This document shows, piece after piece, positions 58,160-64,000 of a stretch of DNA of 64,000 nucleotides. The notes under the pieces were generated by a model. The model saw only the letters and a list, made by a program, of their open reading frames with translations, made no database searches and was not told where the DNA came from. The position numbers and the translations under genes were made by a program. Position 1 is the stretch's first letter. Every line of letters begins with the position of its first letter. Source of the stretch: Lactiplantibacillus paraplantarum. GTDB taxonomy: Bacteria > Bacillota > Bacilli > Lactobacillales > Lactobacillaceae. The stretch is taken from contig NZ_CP032744.1 in the NCBI RefSeq assembly GCF_003641145.1, positions 62,001 through 126,000 on the forward strand, given 5' to 3'.

Positions 58160-59353
58160 ATGACCACAACCCATCAACATAGCCGCTACTTAACACTTGG
58201 AATGATGTTAGCGGCAACGAATATGCGCTTACCAATTACAATGATGCCGGGATTAATCAGTTCTTTGAAGCGGACACTGGGTTTGCCGAGCTCGATGGCG
58301 GGCTTGCTGACCACGATTCCGTTATTGACGTTTGCCATTATGTCCCCATTGATTGCACATTGGGGGCGGCGCTTTGGCAACGAACTGACAATTTATATCA
58401 TGTTGATCTTTTTGGCCGTTGGGAGTTATCTGCGGGTCATCCCAACGATTGCGGCCCTTTTCATTGGGACGTTATTAGTTGGGATTGGCGCGGACGGTGG
58501 CAACGTCTTGATCCCGGCGATTATTAAAGATAATTTTCCGACGAAGATTCCAATCGCAACTAGTCAATACACGCTGTCAATGCTATTAGTCGGTTCACTG
58601 GGGACGGGACTTTCGGGAGTGTTGGCGGCGCACTGGTCGTTACCACTAACGATGGCGGTGCTATCCGTGATTGGACTAATTAATTTGGTCGTCTGGTTGC
58701 CAAACTTGAAATATAATCATCGTGCACCAGCAGTTGCGATGACCGCAAGTGATGGGCAGTCAACGGTGACTCACGGGAGTGTTTGGCGACGGCCGCTAGC
58801 GTGGGTCGTTACTGCCTTTTTCGGCTTGCAAGCCCTGGTTTACTATTCATTACTGACTTGGTTACCAACGGTATTTGTTGCCCACGGTTTCTCCTTGATT
58901 GTGGCTGGTAATTTAGTTACGATCATGCAATTGAGCGGTCTACCGATGTCGTATTTAGTGCCAGCGACTTCTGGTCATCGGCGAGGCGTTTTAGCAATGA
59001 TTATGGTGGTAGGTGTCGGTTTTATTGCCGGTATCGGTGGTATTTTATTTTGCGGAACGAGCTTTTGGGTGGCAGCACTGTCCTGCGTCTTGCTAGGATT
59101 AGGATCTGGGGCAGCCTTCAGCTTGGCGGTCGTCTTCTTTACGCAGAAAACGACTAATGGGTTTGAAACGGCTGACCTATCTGGTATGGCCCAATCCGCG
59201 GGTTATTTGTTAGCTGCCGTGGGGCCCGTCCTATTCGGCTGGTTAGGTGGTCAATTAGGTTGGGGGCCAGTACTCTGGTTGGCTATCATTTTTTCCGCGT
59301 TATTAGCATTATCTGGCAGCGTCATTTTCCAGCATGCGACGATTTATGAGTAA
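58160..59353 (+). CDS. MFS transporter, CynX/NimT-like
   Basis: The 397-residue product has twelve membrane segments and matches the CynX/YeaN group: TLGMMLAATNMRLPITMMPGLISSLKRTLGLPSSMAGLLTTIPLLTFA at the start, then APLIAHWGRRFGNE-like and IGADGGNVLIPAIIKDNFP. The group moves small anions or nitro-compounds, but specificity is uncertain. The start has AAAGAAGA. It lies after the ArsR gene and its dyad. Confidence 0.82.
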   Translation: MTTTHQHSRYLTLGMMLAATNMRLPITMMPGLISSLKRTLGLPSSMAGLLTTIPLLTFAIMSPLIAHWGRRFGNELTIYIMLIFLAVGSYLRVIPTIAALFIGTLLVGIGADGGNVLIPAIIKDNFPTKIPIATSQYTLSMLLVGSLGTGLSGVLAAHWSLPLTMAVLSVIGLINLVVWLPNLKYNHRAPAVAMTASDGQSTVTHGSVWRRPLAWVVTAFFGLQALVYYSLLTWLPTVFVAHGFSLIVAGNLVTIMQLSGLPMSYLVPATSGHRRGVLAMIMVVGVGFIAGIGGILFCGTSFWVAALSCVLLGLGSGAAFSLAVVFFTQKTTNGFETADLSGMAQSAGYLLAAVGPVLFGWLGGQLGWGPVLWLAIIFSALLALSGSVIFQHATIYE

Positions 59354-59371
59354 TTGATATCACAATAATGC

Positions 59372-59411
59372 AGAACGAGATTGGCCAAAGTCAATTTCGT
59401 TCTTTTTTTTG
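59372..59411 (+). terminator. Terminator of the CynX-type gene
   Basis: AGAACGAGATTG (59372-59383) pairs with CAATTTCGTTCT (59392-59403) and is followed by eight T residues. Confidence 0.9.
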
Positions 59412-59422
59412 GAACTTTATCT

Positions 59423-59453
59423 TTGCCTTAGAGCTACTCTAAGGGACTACACT
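59423..59453 (+). promoter_or_regulatory. MerR-type promoter with dyad CCTTAGAG-CTA-CTCTAAGG
   Basis: TTGCCT (59423-59428) and TACACT (59448-59453) are 19 bp apart, the over-long spacing used by MerR-family activators. A perfect 8+3+8 dyad (59426-59444) fills the spacer. No MerR gene is in this window, so the activator would be encoded elsewhere. Confidence 0.85.
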
Positions 59454-59485
59454 AAGCATTATTCAATTAAGGAGGCCACAGTAAT

Positions 59486-59596
59486 ATGGCGATTATTCAA
59501 ATTTTAACGGTCGTCGGTGTGGCGATCATTGGGGCAACCCTTGTAGGTGACCCAACCAAACAACGACAATCAAAATCAGTAAAGGGGCAAAAATAA
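59486..59596 (+). CDS. Small membrane protein, 36 residues, unknown
   Basis: A 36-residue frame begins at ATG 59486, 10 bp after a strong AAGGAGG, and ends TAA 59594-59596, 1 nt before the aldo/keto reductase start. The first ~20 residues are hydrophobic (MAIIQILTVVGVAIIGATLV), the rest polar and basic (DPTKQRQSKSVKGQK), as in a single-span membrane peptide with a basic tail inside. The MerR-type promoter drives both genes. I do not recognise it. It is more probable as a real gene than as leader because of the ribosome site. Confidence 0.65.
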   Translation: MAIIQILTVVGVAIIGATLVGDPTKQRQSKSVKGQK

Positions 59597-59597
59597 A

Positions 59598-60446
59598 ATG
59601 ACAGTTTTAACGACAACGTACCAATTAACTAATGGCGTCACAATTCCGAAAGTTGCATTTGGCACATGGCAGATACCTGGTGGCGATGCAACGTATCAAG
59701 CCGTTCGTGCGGCCTTAACAGCGGGATACCGGCATATTGATACCGCGTTGGCCTATCACAATGAAGCTAGTGTTGGTCAGGCGATTCGTGATTCCGGTAT
59801 TCCACGTGAGCAAATCTTCGTAACGACTAAATTACCGGCTGAAACGAAGTCGTATCAAGGGACATTGGGTGATTTTAATCGCTCACTGAAAAACTTGGGC
59901 TTAGACTACGTTGATCTTTACCTGGTGCATGCACCGTGGCCATGGGGACAGGTTGGTCGGGCTTACGATGAAGCTAACCTTGATGTTTGGCAAGCGATGG
60001 AAGCTATTTATCAAAGCGGTCGGGCGAAAGCGATTGGCGTCTCTAACTTTGCTGTCCGGGATTTGAAAAACATTCTCAATCAGGCGACGATACCGCCAAT
60101 GGTCAACCAAATTCAATATTACCTTGGGTTCACAGAACCTAAAATTACCCGTTTTTCTGAAGAACATAAGATGCTTGTCGAAGCATACTCGCCATTAGCA
60201 ACGGGCGGTGTCCTTGATAATCCCCAAGTGCAAGCTTATGCCGATAAATATGGCGTCAGTGTGGCGCAGTTAGCGTTGCGCTTCGTTTTGCAAAATGGGG
60301 TCTTGCCATTGCCTAAGGCGGTTAATCCGGCTCATATTGAAGCGAATACGCAATTGGACTTTACGATTAGTGCGGCCGATATGCAAGCTTTAAACGATTT
60401 GCCAGATGCGGCTGGTTCTTACATGCACAACCCAACGCAAGGTTAA
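59598..60446 (+). CDS. Aldo/keto reductase (2,5-diketo-D-gluconate reductase type)
   Basis: The 282-residue product has the complete AKR tetrad D48, Y53, K78 and H111 (HIDTALAYHNEASVG, TTKLP, LVHAPW) and the C-terminal NADPH motif PLPKAVNPAHIEAN. It reduces aldehydes or ketones with NADPH in the cytosol. It starts 1 nt after the 36-residue gene and shares its MerR-type promoter. MerR-controlled reductases of this sort often answer to reactive aldehydes; that is an inference here. Confidence 0.9.
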   Translation: MTVLTTTYQLTNGVTIPKVAFGTWQIPGGDATYQAVRAALTAGYRHIDTALAYHNEASVGQAIRDSGIPREQIFVTTKLPAETKSYQGTLGDFNRSLKNLGLDYVDLYLVHAPWPWGQVGRAYDEANLDVWQAMEAIYQSGRAKAIGVSNFAVRDLKNILNQATIPPMVNQIQYYLGFTEPKITRFSEEHKMLVEAYSPLATGGVLDNPQVQAYADKYGVSVAQLALRFVLQNGVLPLPKAVNPAHIEANTQLDFTISAADMQALNDLPDAAGSYMHNPTQG

Positions 60447-60522
60447 CGAACAAAATGTTTGACCGCACTTGGGTCGATAGGAGTAAACTGAACATAATTA
60501 ATGAACGATAAGGAGCGATTTG

Positions 60523-61395
60523 ATGACAACGATTAATGCAGCTAACGCGGGTACTTACGCGTTTGATGATCAATTTAAAGTTAACCGAATGGGTTATGGT
60601 GTTATGCAATTAACAGGTCCTGGGACGTGGGGCCCATACGCTGATTCTGAAAATGGGATCAAGGTGGTTAAGCAAGCACTGGAATATGGCGTTAACTTCT
60701 TTGATACCGCCGATTCATACGGTCCATGGTTTGCTGACCGGTACTTAGCGGCGGGCTTGAAGGATGCCGCTAATCGTGATCAGATCTTTATTTCTGATAA
60801 GGTCGGTCAAACGCGGCAGGGACCGAATGTGTGGACGCCACTTGGTGAGCCACGGTATCTGCGCCAGCAAGTAGAAGTTTCAATGATGACACTGGGGATT
60901 GACCATGAAGACCTAGTCTTCTTACATCGAATTGACCCTCATTACTCGATTGCGGATCAAGTCGGTGAACTCAAAAAGCTTCAGGATGAAGGCAAAATCA
61001 AGCATATTGGTTTGAGCCAAGTAACTGTTGATCAAATCAAAGAAGCCCAAAAGGTAGCCAAAATTGATGCTATCGAAAACCTTTATAATGTTGCCAATCA
61101 CGGTGATGATGACGTTGTTGACTACGCGGCTTCACAAAAAATGGCTTTCCTCCCATGGTTCCCATTAGCAACGGGTGAACTGGCTCAGACTGGGAGTGTC
61201 CTCAGTACGATGGCTCAAAAGTATCAGGTGAGCCCAGCGCAAATTGCCCTAGCTTGGCTATTGAAGCGGTCCGATAATATCATCCCAATTCCAGGAACGA
61301 GTTCCATTGAACATTTACGGGACAATGTGGCAGCGGCCAACGTTGATTTATCAACGGCCGATTTTAATGGTTTGAGCCAATTAAGTGTTAAATAA
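60523..61395 (+). CDS. Aldo/keto reductase, second copy (different subfamily)
   Basis: The 290-residue product has the AKR tetrad D61, Y66, K93 and H135 (FFDTADSYGPW, ISDKVG, LVFLHRIDP) and PIPGTSSIEHLRDNVAA for NADPH. It belongs to a different AKR group from the 59598 gene and is not its recent duplicate. ATG at 60523 has an AAGGAGCG site. A TTGACC at 60459 with TAAACT at 60484 are 19 bp apart, so it may have its own promoter. Closed by the terminator at 61403. Confidence 0.87.
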   Translation: MTTINAANAGTYAFDDQFKVNRMGYGVMQLTGPGTWGPYADSENGIKVVKQALEYGVNFFDTADSYGPWFADRYLAAGLKDAANRDQIFISDKVGQTRQGPNVWTPLGEPRYLRQQVEVSMMTLGIDHEDLVFLHRIDPHYSIADQVGELKKLQDEGKIKHIGLSQVTVDQIKEAQKVAKIDAIENLYNVANHGDDDVVDYAASQKMAFLPWFPLATGELAQTGSVLSTMAQKYQVSPAQIALAWLLKRSDNIIPIPGTSSIEHLRDNVAAANVDLSTADFNGLSQLSVK

Positions 61396-61402
61396 GTATT
61401 TA

Positions 61403-61426
61403 GGTCGGGAGTTCCCGGCCTTTTTG
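61403..61426 (+). terminator. Terminator after the second aldo/keto reductase
   Basis: GGTCGGGA (61403-61410) pairs with TCCCGGCC, followed by TTTTTG. Confidence 0.82.
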
Positions 61427-61514
61427 TTTACCCAGCGCGAGTTAAACGGGCTTGAAATTCGTGGAATTGACAGTTAGAATGAATAAACATTGAATGAGAA
61501 AGAGGATTGAGCAG

Positions 61515-61970
61515 ATGAGTACGCGTTTGATTAGTGATGAGCCAACAATTTATTTAGCAGGACCTTGGTTTACTGAGGGCCAACCAGAACGATTAGCTAA
61601 AATCGAAAAAATAATGGACGAATTAGGATTGGCTTATTATAGCCCACGGCTAGATGGCATCGATTTGACTCCGGATGCGACCGAAGCTGATCGAAACGCA
61701 GTATTTGCGGACAATGTTGACCATTTAAAGCGGGCCAAGTTAGTTGTGGCCGTGGTTGATGGCTTTGATACCGGGACCATCTGGGAAACCGGGACGGCAT
61801 ATGGCTTAAACATTCCCGTTGCCTATTATGGGGAAACGTTAGCTGACGGCACATTTAACGTCATGCTGGCTAAGTCCGGTAAAGCAGTTATTGAAAACAT
61901 GACTGATTTAAAGGCTTTTCTACAAGATCCGACTACTGATAATTTTCAATATACGGGAACCATTCGCTAA
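61515..61970 (+). CDS. Nucleoside 2-deoxyribosyltransferase
   Basis: The 151-residue product matches the Ndt family: TIYLAGPWF near 11-19, then SPRLDGIDL, NAVFADNVDHLKRAKLVVAVVDGFDTGTIWETGTAYG with D82, D85 and catalytic E91. It swaps deoxyribose between bases for nucleotide salvage. I start at ATG 61515, behind GAGG; an ATG at 61494 would precede that site. Length is close to the usual 157. Confidence 0.87.
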   Translation: MSTRLISDEPTIYLAGPWFTEGQPERLAKIEKIMDELGLAYYSPRLDGIDLTPDATEADRNAVFADNVDHLKRAKLVVAVVDGFDTGTIWETGTAYGLNIPVAYYGETLADGTFNVMLAKSGKAVIENMTDLKAFLQDPTTDNFQYTGTIR

Positions 61971-61997
61971 TTTGAACGATTAGTCAAAAATAAAAAG

Positions 61998-62034
61998 ACG
62001 GACCACTTGAATTTAATGAGTGGCCCGTTTTTTT
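61998..62034 (+). terminator. Terminator after the deoxyribosyltransferase gene
   Basis: ACGGACCACT (61998-62007) pairs with AGTGGCCCGT (62019-62028) with one mismatch, followed by TTTTTTT. Confidence 0.87.
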
Positions 62035-62147
62035 GTGCGACGAAAAGAAGAATAACTGTTACCCAGTGGCCAGCTATTTTAAAAATTGTAATATTTCTTA
62101 AAAACAATGTATTTAATTGGAGAAAAGTCAGCAAAAGGTGTTACGCT

Positions 62148-62273
62148 ATGGGCAGAAATTGGTTGACTAGCACAAATATTAAGAAAGCACCAAACCGTAA
62201 AAAAAGTTTGGTTCAAACTGGACAATCACTATCCAAGTTGTATAATGTACCTGTAAGCGTTATCAGAATCTAA
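62148..62273 (+). CDS. Possible 41-residue basic peptide (doubtful)
   Basis: A 41-residue frame starts ATG 62148 after AAAGGTG seven bases upstream and ends TAA 62271-62273. It is basic and polar (GRNWLTSTNIKKAPNRKKSLVQ). The oleate hydratase promoter and cre lie inside it, so it may be only chance. No family is recognised. Confidence 0.25.
   Translation: MGRNWLTSTNIKKAPNRKKSLVQTGQSLSKLYNVPVSVIRI
62219..62246 (+). promoter_or_regulatory. Promoter of the oleate hydratase gene
   Basis: TGGACA (62219-62224) and TATAAT (62241-62246) are 16 bp apart. Confidence 0.75.
62252..62265 (+). promoter_or_regulatory. Perfect cre site TGTAAGCGTTATCA
   Basis: All 14 positions match TGWNANCGNTNWCA. It lies just downstream of the -10 box, where CcpA would block transcription of the oleate hydratase gene in the presence of preferred sugars. 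Confidence 0.8.
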
Positions 62274-62296
62274 TTCCTATTTTGGGGGCGTTATTT

Positions 62297-63991
62297 ATGG
62301 TTAAAAGTAAAGCAATTATGATTGGTGCCGGGCTATCGAACATGGCTGCGGCGGTCTATTTGATTCAAGATGGTCATTGGGACGGTAAGGACATCACGTT
62401 CTACGGTGTGGATATGCACGGCGCGAACGATGGTGGTGCCACGACTGATTTTACCAATGAGTATTGGAATAAGAATCATCCGATGGCCAACACGACTGGG
62501 TATGTTGCCCGGGGTGGTCGGATGCTGAATTACCGGACGTACGTTGACTTAATGGATTTATTGGACCGGATTCCATCGGTAACTGAACCGGGGATGACGG
62601 CGGCCGAAGATACGCGTGATTTTGATGCGAAACATCGGACGTATGATATTGCCCGCTTGATGCAGGGTGGTAAAGGCATCATTAATGCTGGTAAGTTAGG
62701 ATTCAACAATAAGGATCGGACCTTACTGACTAAGTTGATTATGATGCCAGATAAAGAAGAAACGAAGCTCGACAACGTTTCGATTGCAGAATACTTCAAA
62801 GATGATCCACATATGTTCCAGACGAATTTCTGGTATATGTGGGAAACGACCTTTGCTTTTAGAACCCAAAGTTCGGCGCAAGAACTACGGCGTTACATGC
62901 ATCAAATGATTTATGAATTTACACAAATTGAACACTTAGTTGGTGTCAACCGGACGCGTTACAACCAATTCGAAAGCATGATTTTGCCATTGATCAAGTA
63001 CTTGCAAGGGCAAGGTGTGACCTTCATTGATAATAAGATCGTTAAGGATTGGCAATTTAAAGACACGCCAATGCAAGACGAAATTACGGTGACGGGCTTA
63101 GTCATTGAGGATGCGCAGACTGGCGAAACGGAAGAAGTCGAAGTTGATGAGGACACTGCGGTGATCTTCACTAACGGTTCGATTACCGATTCTGCAACGA
63201 TGGGTGATTACAACACACCTGCTCCCGAAAATATGGGTTATGGTGTCAGTGCTAGCCTGTGGAAGAAAGCGACTGAACGGTTCTATAACTTAGGGACGCC
63301 AGACAAGTTCTTCAACGATCGGAATGCTAGTGAATGGGTTAGCTTCACGTTGACGACTAAGAACCACTTATTCTTAAATGAAATCGTTCGGATTACCACT
63401 CAGGAACCCGGAAATGCGTTGAACTCCTTCTTATCAACCACGCCAATTACGCCGTTGAATCAAAAGGATGTGAACATGTCGATCGTGGTGCACCACCAAC
63501 CACACTTTACGACACAGCAACCAAACGAAACCGTTCTGTGGGGCTACTTCTTGTATCCACGGCGCCAAGGTGAGTTCGTTAACAAGCCGTATATTAAGAT
63601 GACGGGTAAGGAAATGGCTCAAGAATTAATTGGTCAACTTTCCAAAGTTGATCCGGGTCCGGGTAATATTAAGGATAAAGAAAAGGAAATCTTGGACAGT
63701 ATCGTGAACAATATTCCGGTATACATGCCATATGCTTCGGCGCTCTTCAATAACCGGGCGAAGTCTGACCGGCCAGAAGTCTTACCAAAGCACTCAACGA
63801 ACTTAGCCTTTACGGGTGAATTTGCGGAACAACCATACCAGATGATCTTCACGGAACAGAGTGCGGTTCGTTCTGGTGAGATTGCTGCTTATCACTTTGC
63901 GGGCGTTCCAATGGATAACTTGGTTAAGACACCACGGTACGATAAGGATCCAAAGACCTTGCTCAAGGCAACTAAAAAGATGTTTGATTAA
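62297..63991 (+). CDS. ohyA: Oleate hydratase (myosin-cross-reactive antigen family)
   Basis: The 564-residue product is a full-length FAD-dependent fatty acid hydratase: GAGLSNMAAAVYLIQDG near 10-26, then YGVDMHGANDGG, GYVARGGRMLNYRTYVDLMDLL and late EQSAVRSGEIAAYHFAGVP. It adds water across the cis-9 double bond of oleic or linoleic acid to give 10-hydroxy acids, detoxifying free fatty acids. ATG 62297 has a GGGGGCG site. The promoter has a perfect cre. The stop lies 9 bp before the window end. Confidence 0.95.
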   Translation: MVKSKAIMIGAGLSNMAAAVYLIQDGHWDGKDITFYGVDMHGANDGGATTDFTNEYWNKNHPMANTTGYVARGGRMLNYRTYVDLMDLLDRIPSVTEPGMTAAEDTRDFDAKHRTYDIARLMQGGKGIINAGKLGFNNKDRTLLTKLIMMPDKEETKLDNVSIAEYFKDDPHMFQTNFWYMWETTFAFRTQSSAQELRRYMHQMIYEFTQIEHLVGVNRTRYNQFESMILPLIKYLQGQGVTFIDNKIVKDWQFKDTPMQDEITVTGLVIEDAQTGETEEVEVDEDTAVIFTNGSITDSATMGDYNTPAPENMGYGVSASLWKKATERFYNLGTPDKFFNDRNASEWVSFTLTTKNHLFLNEIVRITTQEPGNALNSFLSTTPITPLNQKDVNMSIVVHHQPHFTTQQPNETVLWGYFLYPRRQGEFVNKPYIKMTGKEMAQELIGQLSKVDPGPGNIKDKEKEILDSIVNNIPVYMPYASALFNNRAKSDRPEVLPKHSTNLAFTGEFAEQPYQMIFTEQSAVRSGEIAAYHFAGVPMDNLVKTPRYDKDPKTLLKATKKMFD

Positions 63992-64000
63992 TTAAATGCT

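Noticed and set aside
45981..61990. Similar short tails (GAATAGTCAAAA-like) after three stop codons at 45981, 48911 and 61973
   Set aside because: The match is only about 10 bases in AT-rich DNA with no shared structure. It is more likely chance than a processing signal.
1..64000. tRNA, rRNA, insertion sequences or prophage
   Set aside because: I saw no cloverleaf-like tRNA, no rRNA, no transposase or integrase frame and no terminal inverted repeats apart from the paired structured elements.

Overview
The window reads as chromosome from a Lactiplantibacillus plantarum-type lactic acid bacterium. The main evidence is a complete lactate-racemase locus (larR-larMN-larQ-larO divergent from larA-larB-larC1/C2-larD-larE). 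In the encoded LarA, residues H108, H174, K184 and H200 fall exactly at the positions described for the L. plantarum enzyme, and in LarE the sulfur-donor cysteine falls at C176. Four perfect parS sites (16-bp TGTTTCACGTGAAACA) lie in intergenic DNA at about 6.1, 17.1, 28.2 and 44.2 kb. They suggest that the window lies in the origin-proximal ParB-loading domain. I found no rRNA or tRNA genes, no insertion sequences and no prophage.

Layout. 0-5 kb: arsC, an operon of SDR dehydrogenase, acetoacetate-decarboxylase-like protein and nitroreductase, and a PucR-type regulator. 5-12 kb: beta-phosphoglucomutase under a LacI-type/cre promoter, a ThrE-like exporter, a tyrosine phosphatase, an HpaB-type monooxygenase, an ASCH protein, a class I amidotransferase and a WYL regulator divergent from an azoreductase. 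13-21 kb: a Tet(M)-like GTPase with a DUF1835/DUF3658 protein and an EamA transporter, then GNAT, DJ-1/PfpI, quinone oxidoreductase/ArsR and MATE genes. 21.4-22.7 kb has only one small gene and an inverted pair of diverged ~300-bp elements, each folding into the same three-way-junction shape. 22.7-30 kb: a proline-iminopeptidase-like hydrolase, yaaA, a PPOX protein, a T-box-controlled (Trp specifier) OppA-like protein, and several poorly known proteins.

30-38.5 kb is the lar locus. LarMN, LarQ and LarO form a nickel ECF-type importer. LarB, LarC (made by a -1 frameshift in a 10-A run) and LarE build the nickel-pincer cofactor. LarA interconverts D- and L-lactate, LarD is an aquaglyceroporin-like lactic acid channel, and LarR is the Crp/Fnr-type regulator. 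39.6-43.4 kb is a TPP-riboswitch operon thiM-thiD-thiE plus a CytX-like pyrimidine transporter, i.e. thiamin salvage.

43.4-64 kb: a gamma-Glu-GABA-type hydrolase, a HIRAN-domain protein, a Nudix enzyme, an amino-acid permease, an orphan two-repeat CRISPR remnant (49765-49866), a P-type cation ATPase, a nucleoside phosphorylase, PspC, an FMN reductase/MarR pair, an Hsp20 gene carrying both CIRCE and CtsR boxes, a LytTR protein, two MFS transporters with an ArsR regulator, a MerR-type promoter driving a 36-residue membrane peptide plus an aldo/keto reductase, a second aldo/keto reductase, a nucleoside deoxyribosyltransferase and oleate hydratase with a perfect cre.

The most under-described elements are the inverted three-way-junction repeats, the two very small genes and the CRISPR remnant. 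The lar frameshift, the TPP riboswitch and the stress operators are known kinds of system seen clearly here.
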